Origin: Rikenellaceae bacterium
GTDB taxonomy: Bacteria; Bacteroidota; Bacteroidia; Bacteroidales; UBA932
Assembly: GCA_003542575.1 (NCBI GenBank)
Contig: DPKJ01000004.1
Coordinates: 129-50,823 of the forward strand
Direction: 5' to 3'
DNA: 50,695 bases
Shown here: one piece after another, positions 1 through 8,625 of the stretch
Layout of the letters: each line of letters begins with the position of its first letter
Position numbering within the stretch: the stretch's first letter is position 1
Translations under genes and position numbers: made by a program
Notes under the pieces: model-generated
Databases searched by the model: none
What the model saw: the letters and a program-made list of their open reading frames with translations, nothing else
What the model was told of the DNA's origin: nothing

Positions 1-157
1 AACAGACCCAATCTATTTTTTTTTGCTCGAAATAAATCTTATTTTATTAAAATTATCTCTTTTTCTTTACCTCTTTATCTCTCTCAAAACGTCAAAGAAC
101 TGACCGTTTTTTCTCAAACGGGCTGCAAAGGTAGCCACTTTTTTCAAAACTCCAAAT
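1..157 (-). promoter_or_regulatory. rRNA-type promoter and leader reading out of the left edge
   Basis: On the minus strand a -7 box TACCTTTG (133-126) is preceded by TTTG (156-153) with 19 nt between, matching the Bacteroidota promoter. After it comes CAGCCCGTTT, then AGTTCTTTGA (101-92), which resembles the boxA antitermination site of rRNA operons. The 15-mer AAACGGGCTGCAAAG (116-130, plus strand) also occurs at 34247-34261 in front of the 16S gene, and TCAAAGAACT recurs at 34214-34223. By comparison with that leader, a 16S or other rRNA gene would start a few tens of bases beyond position 1. The driven gene is not visible, so its identity is inferred. The remaining bases to 312 hold only AT-rich DNA ahead of the C69 gene. 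Confidence 0.7.
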
Positions 158-312
158 TTTTTCAGAGTTATTCCGGCCTAATTTGTAAACTATAGCTGGA
201 ATAATACAATTTTACTATCTTAGCCACCCTGATGATGATGATTGTACATTAAATAAATCCTGTCAACATTTGGGAATAGATTTAATATTTAGAAACACAT
301 TAATATAAAAGT

Positions 313-1953
313 ATGAAAAGATTAATTATTGCGACATTGCTGATGACCATGGTAATAAACAGCGGAGATGCCTGCACTAATCTCCTGATAACAAAGGGGG
401 CTTCGGTTGACGGATCAGCTATGGTCAGCTATTCTGCGGACTCACACACTCGTTACGGAACTCTCGTACACTACCCTGCAGCCACCTACCCAAAAGGATC
501 GATGGTAAAAATATATGAATGGGGCAAGGATAGGTACCTTGGTGAGATCCCTCAGGTTGAAAGAACATATTCAGTTATTGGAAACATGAATGAATATCAG
601 CTAGTTATAGGAGAATCAACATGGGGAGGAGTAGAGAGTCAATTTGACCCTGAAGGTATGCTTGACTATGGATCACTAATGTATCTTGCACTTCAAAGGG
701 CTAAAACTGCACGGGAGGCAATTGAGGTAATTACCACATTGGCAAATCAATATGGCTATGCATCTACCGGAGAATCAATATCAATAGCTGACAAGAATGA
801 AGTTTGGTTTTTAGAGATAATTGGTAAAGCCCCTAAGAAGGTAAATGGCGTTAATGTGAACAAAGGAGTAGTATGGGTAGCAATAAAGCTTCCTGAGGGT
901 GCAATATCAGCCCACGCAAATCAGGCAAGAATTACTCAGTTCCCACTCAACGATCCCGAGAACTGCCTTTATGCTCATGATGTAATTAAACACGCCCGGG
1001 AACAGGGATTATTCAAAGGTAATGATAAGGATTTCAGTTTTGCAGACACATATGGTCCTGCAGACGGGTCAACAATCAGGGGATGTGATGCAAGGGTGTG
1101 GAGCTTCTTTAACAAACATGCCGAGGGTGATATGAGCATATATCTTCCATATGCATTGGGAGATCCCTCAAAAAAGAGGATGCCTCTTTATGTAAAGGCA
1201 AAGCAGAAGCTATCTGTAAAGGATGTGGCAGATATGATGAGAGACCATTATGAAGGAACTCCTATGGATATGCTCAATGATATAGGAGCAGGGGGAAATG
1301 CGCTTCCATATCGCTGGAGGCCTATGAGTTTTGAAGTTGACGGATTAACAGGCTTTAATGAGAGAGCAATCGCGACACAGCAGACAGGATTCTGGTTTGT
1401 AGGGCAAAGCCGCTCTCATGTTCCGGATGAGATTGGAGGAATATTCTGGTTTGGAGTAGATGATGCTGCAACATCACCGCTAACACCAATATACACTTCA
1501 TCAAAAGCAATCTCAACCCATTACGCTCTTGGTAATGGATCAATGATTGAATACTCTGCATCCTCTATGTTCTGGCTGACCAACAGAATTGCGCAGTTTG
1601 CATATTTAAGGTACAATCACATTGGAAAAGAGGTAAGAGAGGTAATTGATCAGCATGAAAAGGCAAAAATAGCCGAGGTCAATGCAATTGACCGCACAGC
1701 TACTATTCTGTTAAGTGAAAATCCCGGTTTTGTTTCAGAGTTTCTGACTAACTATTCTGTAAGCACTGCAAATTCTCTTTTTGCAAAGTGGAAAAAGCTG
1801 GACGAATACCTGCTGGTGAAATACATTGATGGAAATACAAAAAAACAAAATCCTGACGGCTCTTTCGTAACTAATGGGCACTCACCAATTATTCCACCTG
1901 CTCCCCATTTTCCGGGGTATACAGATTTGTGGAAAAAGGCTGTTTTAAAATAA
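313..1953 (+). CDS. C69-family dipeptidase (secreted)
   Basis: Encodes 546 residues. A short hydrophobic signal sequence ends at ...SGDA, and the next residue is Cys21 followed by Thr-Asn. In family C69 (PepD-like Ntn hydrolases) the mature N-terminal Cys is the nucleophile, so cleavage before Cys21 would activate the enzyme. Conserved C69 features follow: the segments ADSHTRYG and GNMNEYQLVIGEST near residues 43-103, then an AREAIEVI helix. The likely role is cleavage of dipeptides from oligopeptides outside the cytoplasm; the exact specificity cannot be read from sequence. Cys21 could also be read as a lipobox Cys, but the preceding residues (Gly-Asp-Ala) fit a lipobox poorly. The gene stands alone and is followed by an intrinsic terminator. 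Confidence 0.85.
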   Translation: MKRLIIATLLMTMVINSGDACTNLLITKGASVDGSAMVSYSADSHTRYGTLVHYPAATYPKGSMVKIYEWGKDRYLGEIPQVERTYSVIGNMNEYQLVIGESTWGGVESQFDPEGMLDYGSLMYLALQRAKTAREAIEVITTLANQYGYASTGESISIADKNEVWFLEIIGKAPKKVNGVNVNKGVVWVAIKLPEGAISAHANQARITQFPLNDPENCLYAHDVIKHAREQGLFKGNDKDFSFADTYGPADGSTIRGCDARVWSFFNKHAEGDMSIYLPYALGDPSKKRMPLYVKAKQKLSVKDVADMMRDHYEGTPMDMLNDIGAGGNALPYRWRPMSFEVDGLTGFNERAIATQQTGFWFVGQSRSHVPDEIGGIFWFGVDDAATSPLTPIYTSSKAISTHYALGNGSMIEYSASSMFWLTNRIAQFAYLRYNHIGKEVREVIDQHEKAKIAEVNAIDRTATILLSENPGFVSEFLTNYSVSTANSLFAKWKKLDEYLLVKYIDGNTKKQNPDGSFVTNGHSPIIPPAPHFPGYTDLWKKAVLK

Positions 1954-1956
1954 GTT

Positions 1957-1990
1957 AAAAAAGAGGTGATAAATAGTTGCTCTTTTTTTA
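1957..1990 (+). terminator. Intrinsic terminator after the C69 peptidase gene
   Basis: Inverted repeat AAAAAAGAG (1957-1965) and CTCTTTTTT (1980-1988) with a 14-nt loop and a run of seven T starting at 1983. It begins four bases after the stop codon of the peptidase gene. Confidence 0.7.
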
Positions 1991-2032
1991 TTAAATAATA
2001 GTAAAAGATTTTACTATTTTAGAGATAAAAAC

Positions 2033-2040
2033 TATATTTG
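2033..2040 (+). promoter_or_regulatory. -7 box of the YeiH-family gene
   Basis: TATATTTG matches the Bacteroidota -7 consensus TAnnTTTG exactly and lies 24 bases before the ATG at 2065. The expected -33 position is only a run of T (about 2009-2012), so the upstream element is weak. Confidence 0.5.
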
Positions 2041-2064
2041 TCTTAAACTTACTCTTGATAAACT

Positions 2065-3336
2065 ATGAACAAACCTGTTACGAAGTCAAATTTTTTGACT
2101 CAATTAAAAAATGAAGACTGGATTGCTACATTTATGGGGGCAATACTGGTACTTCTGGTAATTTTTGTCCCATCTCTGGGAAAGGTAAAATATCAATTTC
2201 CTGAAGGTTATCCTCTTTGGTTTGCCAAAGTCCCTTTTGAATTCACAAAATTTATTGTTGTTTTCGGACTTAGCGCGATAGGACTTAAGATTCTGGGAGT
2301 TAAAATGAAATGGTTTCCCGTTTCATTTATTGTAATTTACGGGCTCTCATTTCTTGCTCAGTACATTAGTACTATCGGATTTATAAAGAGTACCGGATTC
2401 GAAGCAGTATTTTTTTCGGTGGCTATCGGTCTTATCATCAGGAACTTTTTTGGGTTACCAAAATGGCTTGAGCCTGCAGTAAGAAGCGAATTCTTTATCA
2501 AGGCAGGACTTGTTATTCTGGGCACATCTATTCTTTTCGGAGAGATAATGAAAGCCGGGTCATACGGTATGATTCAGGCTGTGATTGTTGTGCTGGCTGT
2601 ATGGTATTTCTCTTTCTGGCTTTCCAAAAAGATGGGGGTTGACAAAGAGATGGGGGTTCTACTTTCAAGCGCAGTCTCAATTTGCGGGGTTTCAGCTGCA
2701 ATTGCAACTTCGGGAGCGATTAAGGGTGACAGTAAAAAATTGTCTTTTGTAGTATCGCTGGTACTGGTTGTTGCCGTACCAATGATGTACATCATGCCTT
2801 ATCTTGCCAATTTACTGGGGTTATCTCAGGAGGTTGCCGGTGCCTGGCTTGGAGGAACTATTGACACCACAGGAGCTGTAGTTGCTGCAGGAAAATTCCT
2901 GGGAGATGTTGCCGAATCGCAAAGTGTAATTATTAAATCTTCTCAAAATGTACTCCTTGGAGTTGCTGCATTTGCAATCTCAATTTATTGGTCATTTAAG
3001 GGAACAAATAAAGAGATAAAACCAACTCCTTCAATATTGTGGGAAAGATTTCCAAAATTTGTTCTTGGTTTTATTCTTGCCTCTATGGTTTTCAGTTTTT
3101 TAATGGAACCTGCAACTGTAAAATCACTAAGCGGAGCATCAAAAGCCATGAGAGAAACATTATTCTCAGTAGCATTTATTGCAATAGGACTTGAAACAGA
3201 TTTCAGAAAAGTTTTTGGAAAAGAGAATAGCAAATATACCTGGACATTTCTTATTGCCCAGCTTTTCAATGTCATCTTTACATTGATTGTTGCATTCCTC
3301 CTTTTTGGAAAATACGAGTTTTCATTTGGATTCTAA
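2065..3336 (+). CDS. YeiH-family putative sulfate exporter (membrane protein)
   Basis: A 423-residue polytopic inner-membrane protein with about ten hydrophobic segments. It carries the family pattern AVSICGVSAAIATSGAI (near residue 210), followed by GAWLGGTIDTTGAVVAAG and the FFIKAGLVILGTSILF segment, all typical of the YeiH/PSE family (UPF0324). Family members are called sulfate exporters mostly by annotation transfer, so the substrate is uncertain. The frame ends within the stop codon of argH on the opposite strand, a 4-bp convergent overlap (3333-3336), and no hairpin terminator is visible between the two genes. Confidence 0.8.
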   Translation: MNKPVTKSNFLTQLKNEDWIATFMGAILVLLVIFVPSLGKVKYQFPEGYPLWFAKVPFEFTKFIVVFGLSAIGLKILGVKMKWFPVSFIVIYGLSFLAQYISTIGFIKSTGFEAVFFSVAIGLIIRNFFGLPKWLEPAVRSEFFIKAGLVILGTSILFGEIMKAGSYGMIQAVIVVLAVWYFSFWLSKKMGVDKEMGVLLSSAVSICGVSAAIATSGAIKGDSKKLSFVVSLVLVVAVPMMYIMPYLANLLGLSQEVAGAWLGGTIDTTGAVVAAGKFLGDVAESQSVIIKSSQNVLLGVAAFAISIYWSFKGTNKEIKPTPSILWERFPKFVLGFILASMVFSFLMEPATVKSLSGASKAMRETLFSVAFIAIGLETDFRKVFGKENSKYTWTFLIAQLFNVIFTLIVAFLLFGKYEFSFGF

Positions 3337-4625
3337 AAGAGTTTAAGTGCAGCATCCATTTTTGCACGAATTTCAAAATTAGACAGATTGCCTATACTCC
3401 CTTTATGAGTGTGGGCAATCTCTTTTTTTGCGCTGAACTTACCACTGTTAACCTCTAATCCAACCTCTTTGTAAGCATCCCTGAAGGGAGTACCGTCAAG
3501 AACCCGTCTGTTAACCTCTTCAACGGTAAAGAGATATTCATATTTTGAATCTTCAAGAATTTTTTTGTTTACCCTTATATGACCAAGCATAAATGTTGTC
3601 ATCTCCAACACCTCATGAAGAGAATCGATTGCAGGGAAAAGCGTCTCCTTAAGTAGCTGAAAATCTCTATGATACCCGTGAGGTAAATTGGCTGTCATGA
3701 GAGTTATCTCATTAGGAATGGAAGCAATTCTGTTGCACCTGCCTCTTACAATTTCCCAAACGTCAGGGTTTTTCTTGTGAGGCATTATGCTTGAGCCGGT
3801 TGTCAATTCATCCGGAAAAGAGATAAATGCAAAATTCCCGCACATATACATTATACAATCTGCAGCGAATTTATTAAGACTCCCTGCAATTGATGCCATA
3901 GCATTTGCTGTTGCCTTTTCACTCTTACCTCTGCCAAGCTGGGCTGCAATTGAGTTGTAACTCATAGTACCGAACTCCATAAGGGAGGTTGTCATGTCTC
4001 TGTCAAGAGGAAAAGAGCTTCCGTAACCGGCAGCAGACCCCAGAGGATTCTGATCTGTCACCTTATATGCAGCTGCAAGCTGATAGAGATCATCGATTAA
4101 AGTTTCTGCATAAGCCCCAAACCATAACCCAAATGATGATGGCATGGCTATTTGCCCATGAGTGTATCCCGGCATCATAATATCTTTATGCTCTTCACTT
4201 AAAGACTGAAGGGTGTTAAAGAGCGTGATCACTTTATCTCTTAAATTCTCAATTTCCCATTTTAGATAGAGCTTTACATCAGTGAGAACCTGATCGTTTC
4301 TTGAACGACCACTATGTATTTTTTTGCCGATATCTCCTACTCTCCTTGTGAGAATAAGCTCAACCTGAGAGTGAATATCCTCAACGTCAGTCTCAAGAAT
4401 AAAATTACCACTCTCCACCTCTTTGAGAATTGTCTTAAGCTCTTTTTCAAGAACTTGAAACTCATTTGCCGATATGAGCGAAATGCTCTCAAGCATTTTA
4501 ATGTGAGCCAATGAGCCTTCAATATCGAATTTTGCAAGACGCAAATCGTACTCTTTGTCTTTGCCTACGGTAAATTTTTCAACCAGTTGATTGGCCGAAG
4601 CACCTTTACTCCATAATGTACTCAT
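3333..4625 (-). CDS. argH: Argininosuccinate lyase
   Basis: A 430-residue protein of the fumarase/aspartase superfamily that splits argininosuccinate into arginine and fumarate, the last step of arginine synthesis. The signature loop GSSIMPHKKNPD (with the catalytic Ser of this family) is intact, as are SRNDQV (substrate-binding region) and the MPGYTHGQ segment. The length is slightly shorter than the usual 450-460 residues. It is the last gene of the arginine operon; its ATG overlaps the stop codon of the upstream M20 gene as ATGA (4622-4625), which implies translational coupling. Confidence 0.95.
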   Translation of the reverse strand: MSTLWSKGASANQLVEKFTVGKDKEYDLRLAKFDIEGSLAHIKMLESISLISANEFQVLEKELKTILKEVESGNFILETDVEDIHSQVELILTRRVGDIGKKIHSGRSRNDQVLTDVKLYLKWEIENLRDKVITLFNTLQSLSEEHKDIMMPGYTHGQIAMPSSFGLWFGAYAETLIDDLYQLAAAYKVTDQNPLGSAAGYGSSFPLDRDMTTSLMEFGTMSYNSIAAQLGRGKSEKATANAMASIAGSLNKFAADCIMYMCGNFAFISFPDELTTGSSIMPHKKNPDVWEIVRGRCNRIASIPNEITLMTANLPHGYHRDFQLLKETLFPAIDSLHEVLEMTTFMLGHIRVNKKILEDSKYEYLFTVEEVNRRVLDGTPFRDAYKEVGLEVNSGKFSAKKEIAHTHKGSIGNLSNFEIRAKMDAALKLF

Positions 4626-5689
4626 TGTTTTAATTTTAAATGTTTGATGAAATTAATGTACCCTGTTATCCCCTCTTTCAGCTCCTCTATGCATATATAT
4701 TCGTCAGCCCTATGAGATCTGGACGAGTCACCGGGGCCCATCTTTATTGCGGGTAAACTGTGCCTCATCCAGTCAGAGGTTGTTGGAGAGGTATAACATT
4801 CAACTCCCAATTCCTTTGCACATATTAGTAATGGGTGGCCTTCGGGAGTAGAAGATGATCTGTTTGAGAGGTTCCTTGGAATTAAATTACTTTTAACAAT
4901 CTTTTTTAACTCCTGAACAATTTCATTGTTATCGTAAACATCAGTAGGTCTTATGTCTATCACAAATTTGCAGGTATCGGGGACTACATTATGCTGATGC
5001 CCTGCTGATATTTGTGTAACAGTCATCTTTACCTCTCCCATTAGCCTTGATACTTTTGAAAATTTGTAATCTTTAATTTTTGCAATATCCTCAAGTGCAA
5101 TATAGATTGAGTTGATCCCCTCCTCTCTGGCGGCATGTCCGCTAACTCCCTCCGCAGTTCCATCGATTACAAGCAAACCCCTCTCTGCCAATGCACATTT
5201 CATGTTAGTAGGTTCTCCAACAATTATACAGTCAGCCTTATCAATATTCTTAAGAGCCAGAGTAACACCTGAAGGGCCTGAGTTCTCCTCTTCTGCAGAG
5301 AGTAGTAAGGTTAGATTAAACGGGAGCTCTCCGGGATTGTCACTAAAGTACAATAAAGCAGCTGTCATTGATACAACAGAAGCACCTGCATCGTTACTTC
5401 CCAGACCATAAACACGTCCATCTTTGACTTGTGGATCAAATGGGTCCATAGTATATCCTGATGATGGCAACACAGTGTCGATGTGTGAATTAAGCATCAG
5501 GACGGGTGCGGAATCCGAAAATGGGTATACTCCTGTGATAAGGTTATTTTTTATCTTTTCTACTTTTAATTCTTTAGCTGTAAGATAATTGTATATAAAA
5601 TCAGCCCGATTACCCTCTCCTCCCGAATATGAGGGAATGGCAATAATTTTTTTTAAAAGATCTGTGGCTTCGTTTATATAAAATTCCAT
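4622..5689 (-). CDS. M20-family deacylase of the arginine pathway (acylornithine or acylcitrulline deacylase)
   Basis: A 355-residue metallohydrolase of the ArgE/DapE type. Zinc-site motifs are present: NSHIDTVLP near residue 68, the Glu pair in SAEEENSGPSG near residue 131, and the C-terminal SRSHRADEY with a metal-ligand His. In organisms that carbamoylate an acylated ornithine, the matching enzyme removes the acyl group from acylcitrulline. With the Pro90 transcarbamylase two genes upstream in the same operon, N-succinylcitrulline is the favoured substrate, but that is inferred from context, not from this protein. It lies 7 bases after argB and overlaps argH by 4 bases. Confidence 0.8.
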   Translation of the reverse strand: MEFYINEATDLLKKIIAIPSYSGGEGNRADFIYNYLTAKELKVEKIKNNLITGVYPFSDSAPVLMLNSHIDTVLPSSGYTMDPFDPQVKDGRVYGLGSNDAGASVVSMTAALLYFSDNPGELPFNLTLLLSAEEENSGPSGVTLALKNIDKADCIIVGEPTNMKCALAERGLLVIDGTAEGVSGHAAREEGINSIYIALEDIAKIKDYKFSKVSRLMGEVKMTVTQISAGHQHNVVPDTCKFVIDIRPTDVYDNNEIVQELKKIVKSNLIPRNLSNRSSSTPEGHPLLICAKELGVECYTSPTTSDWMRHSLPAIKMGPGDSSRSHRADEYICIEELKEGITGYINFIKHLKLKQ

Positions 5690-5696
5690 TAGACAA

Positions 5697-6470
5697 TTAT
5701 TTTAAAACAGTCCCTTTATCGTTATTGAGATTTGATGCATGTTTAATATAGACTTCGGATACACCTTTATCTATTGCATACCATGCATTATCCATTTTTG
5801 GTATCATACCATCTTTAATAAACCCGGCCTCCTTCATAGATTCATAATTTTTTCTTGTAATAAGAGGTATAACCGAGTTCTCATTATCCGGGTCAGATAA
5901 TACACCCTGTTTTTCAAAACAGTAAATAAGCTTTGTGTAGTAATCTTTTGAAAGCGCGATGGTCAGAGAAGAGGCCATTGTATCTGCATTTGTATTTAAA
6001 ATTGAGCCATTTCTGTCATGAGTAATTGCACAAAATACAGGAGTGATTCCCCTTCCCAGTAAACTAATAAGAAAACCTCCGTTGATTTGAGCCGGATCTA
6101 CATCTCCTACATAACCAAAATCTATTGGAACAGGCGATCTTTTAACTGCCGGGACAGAATCACCGTCAGCCCCTGAAAGGCCTATTGCGTTACAACCCAA
6201 CTTTTGCAGTTTAGCAATTATACTTTTATTTATCCATCCCGCATACACCATAGAAACAAGCTTTAACGTCTCCAGATCTGTTATTCTGCGGCCTTGATGC
6301 ATCACAGTTTTAATGCCAAGTTTGGCTGCCATCTCGCTAGCCATAACTCCTCCACCGTGAATCAGGATTTTCGGACCATCAATTTTGATAAAATTCATCA
6401 GGAAAGAATCAAGCTCTTCGGGGCGGTCAATTATGTTTCCGCCAATTTTAATAACTGTTAAGCTTTTCAT
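5697..6470 (-). CDS. argB: N-acylglutamate kinase (ArgB)
   Basis: A 257-residue amino-acid kinase. N-terminal VIKIGGNIID and ILIHGGGVMASEMA carry the Lys and glycine-rich loops that bind the phosphates of ATP and the acylglutamate. QGRRITD near residue 79 replaces the usual DGLRVTD, and NINADTMA appears as LNTNADTMASSL near residue 158. It phosphorylates N-acetyl- or, as the operon suggests, N-succinylglutamate. It sits between the transcarbamylase gene (18 bp gap) and the M20 deacylase gene. There is no long N-terminal extension of the kind seen in arginine-inhibited hexameric enzymes. Confidence 0.92.
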   Translation of the reverse strand: MKSLTVIKIGGNIIDRPEELDSFLMNFIKIDGPKILIHGGGVMASEMAAKLGIKTVMHQGRRITDLETLKLVSMVYAGWINKSIIAKLQKLGCNAIGLSGADGDSVPAVKRSPVPIDFGYVGDVDPAQINGGFLISLLGRGITPVFCAITHDRNGSILNTNADTMASSLTIALSKDYYTKLIYCFEKQGVLSDPDNENSVIPLITRKNYESMKEAGFIKDGMIPKMDNAWYAIDKGVSEVYIKHASNLNNDKGTVLK

Positions 6471-6488
6471 AATCTGTAATTTAAAAAT

Positions 6489-7448
6489 TTAACCGGAAAT
6501 AGTTCTTAACATTTCTCTAATAACAACCTGAGCTGACACCACTCTATTGGCTGCCTCCGGAACAACAATTGAGTTTGGCCCCTCTATCACATCGTCGCTC
6601 ACAATCATATTTCTTCTTACAGGCAAACAGTGCATAAATTTTGCATTATTAGTCAATCGCATCTTGTCTGAATCGACCATCCAACTTCTGTCGTTACTCA
6701 ATATCTTACCATAAGTAGCATCGTTAAATGTTGACCAGTTTTTAGCATATATAAAGTCTGCTCCTTCGTAAGCTCTTATATTATTGTATTCAATTTTAGC
6801 ATTTCCTGTAAAGTCTCTGGATAATTCATATCCCTCAGGATGGGTAATAACAAACTCATAATCTGTCTGATTCATCCACTCTGCAAAAGAGTTGGCAACT
6901 GCCTGAGGCAATGCTTTAGGATGGGGAGCCCATGTAAGTACAACCTTTGGCTTTTTAACTGTCTTAAACTCCTCAATGGTTATAAGGTCCGCAAAGCTCT
7001 GAAGCGGGTGTCTTGTTGCCCCCTCCATACTGAAAACCGGCTTTCCCGAATAGTTGATAAATTGATTTAATATGGTTTCGTTGTAATCTTCCTGTTTGTT
7101 TACAAGATTTGCAAAAGCACGTACTCCTATAATATCGCAATATGAGCCCATTACGGGTATCGCCTCGAGGATATGTTCCGGCTTATCCCCATCCATAATC
7201 ACACCTCTCTCTGTCTCCAGTTTCCACGCTCCCTGATTAATATCAAGAACAATAACATTCATGCCGAGGTTCATTGCTGCTTTCTGTGTACTTAGACGAG
7301 TTCTCAGACTTGAGTTAAAGAAGATCATCAGCAAAGTCTTGTTCTTACCCAGTGGAGTATCTCCAAACGGATCCTCCTTTACCTCTCTTGCCATTGAAAG
7401 TGCCCAATCAATTGACTTTATATCATGTACGCTGGTAAATTGTTTCAT
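6489..7448 (-). CDS. argF': N-succinylornithine carbamoyltransferase (SOTCase type)
   Basis: A 319-residue transcarbamylase. The carbamoyl-phosphate motif is FFNSSLRTRLST (the family STRTR-type site), with HPLQSFAD and FMHCLPVRRNMIV further on. Ordinary ornithine transcarbamylase motifs for free ornithine are absent. Residue 90 is Pro, in GDKPEH. In the Bacteroides fragilis enzyme Pro90 marks succinylornithine specificity, while the Xanthomonas acetylornithine enzyme has Glu at the equivalent position; this is established work on that enzyme pair. So the sequence predicts N-succinylornithine plus carbamoyl phosphate to N-succinylcitrulline. The start codon overlaps the stop of argD (7445-7448). 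Confidence 0.9.
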   Translation of the reverse strand: MKQFTSVHDIKSIDWALSMAREVKEDPFGDTPLGKNKTLLMIFFNSSLRTRLSTQKAAMNLGMNVIVLDINQGAWKLETERGVIMDGDKPEHILEAIPVMGSYCDIIGVRAFANLVNKQEDYNETILNQFINYSGKPVFSMEGATRHPLQSFADLITIEEFKTVKKPKVVLTWAPHPKALPQAVANSFAEWMNQTDYEFVITHPEGYELSRDFTGNAKIEYNNIRAYEGADFIYAKNWSTFNDATYGKILSNDRSWMVDSDKMRLTNNAKFMHCLPVRRNMIVSDDVIEGPNSIVVPEAANRVVSAQVVIREMLRTISG

Positions 7449-8608
7449 TTCAATTCCTTTTTAATTGTTTCTATGCACTTTACAAAACTATCCAAAAAAA
7501 CATCACACTCTTTGTTAGTAATGTTTAATGGCGGAAGCAATCTTATAATATTACTTTTTGCTCCTCCGGTAAAAATCTTCTCCTTAAACAGAAGATCATC
7601 TCTAACCGGTATAAACTTATCTGTCATATCAATACCAACAATAAGGCCTCTTCCCCTAATGTCGGAAATCACCTCGTTACCGTATTTTGATTTTATTTCA
7701 CAGAGCCTGTGCATTAAATAATCTCCTACTTTTTGAGCATTAGCCACCAGGCCCTCTTCTTCTATTATTCTGAGAACTGCAATTGCAGCTGCACATGCCA
7801 AATGGTTTCCTCCGAATGTTGTACCAAGCATGCCCTGAACAGGTTTGAACATTGGGGAGATAAGGGTTCCCCCTATTGGGAAACCGTTGCCCATTCCTTT
7901 GGCTGTTGTTATAATGTCAGGTTCTATTCCGGAATGTTGGTGTGCAAAAAACTTACCTGTCCGGCCATAACCACTTTGAACCTCGTCCAGTATAAGAACT
8001 ACTCCCAATCCGGAGGTAAGTTTTTTAAGCTCCTTTAAGAAGTTAATATCCGGCTCATATATTCCTGCAACGCCTTGAATCCCTTCAACAATTACAGCGG
8101 CAAAATCACCTGCCTGTAAATGGCTTTTTACCGCTTCAATATCATTCATCGGTACAAATACAACCTGATGAAACGAATTGAAAGGGCTTACAATTTTTGG
8201 AATATCAGTAACTGCCACAGCTCCGGAGCTTCTTCCGTGAAATGCACCTTTGAATGCCAGTATCTTTGATTTTCCTGTGTGAAACGATGCAAGTTTTAGT
8301 GCGTTTTCATTGGCCTCTGCGCCTGAGTTTGACAAAAACAGAGAGAAATCTTCATACCCGCTTACCCTTCCCAATCTCTCTGCCAACTCAGTCTGGAGAG
8401 AATTAAGAACTGAGTTTGAATAAAATGATATCTTATCAAGCTGATCCTTAACTATTTTATTATAAAGGGGGTGAGCATGACCAACAGAGATAACAGCGTG
8501 ACCTCCGTACATATCGAGGTACTTAATGCCATCTTTATCCCATACAGCAGATCCTTCTGCTTTAACCGGCTCAATTGGCCAGAGTTTATATACATCAAAT
8601 GCTTTCAT
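7445..8608 (-). CDS. argD: N-acylornithine aminotransferase (ArgD)
   Basis: A 387-residue class III PLP aminotransferase. It shows SNSGAEANENALKLA (phosphate-binding), FHGRSSGAVAVT, the LILDEVQSGYGRTGKFFAHQ motif with the cofactor Asp, and TTAKGMGNGFPIGG with the Schiff-base Lys near residue 238. It converts the acylglutamate semialdehyde to acylornithine using glutamate as amino donor. It is the fourth gene of the operon, 17 bases after argC, and overlaps argF' by 4 bases. Confidence 0.93.
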   Translation of the reverse strand: MKAFDVYKLWPIEPVKAEGSAVWDKDGIKYLDMYGGHAVISVGHAHPLYNKIVKDQLDKISFYSNSVLNSLQTELAERLGRVSGYEDFSLFLSNSGAEANENALKLASFHTGKSKILAFKGAFHGRSSGAVAVTDIPKIVSPFNSFHQVVFVPMNDIEAVKSHLQAGDFAAVIVEGIQGVAGIYEPDINFLKELKKLTSGLGVVLILDEVQSGYGRTGKFFAHQHSGIEPDIITTAKGMGNGFPIGGTLISPMFKPVQGMLGTTFGGNHLACAAAIAVLRIIEEEGLVANAQKVGDYLMHRLCEIKSKYGNEVISDIRGRGLIVGIDMTDKFIPVRDDLLFKEKIFTGGAKSNIIRLLPPLNITNKECDVFLDSFVKCIETIKKELK

Positions 8609-8625
8609 TAAATCAATTTTTTGGT

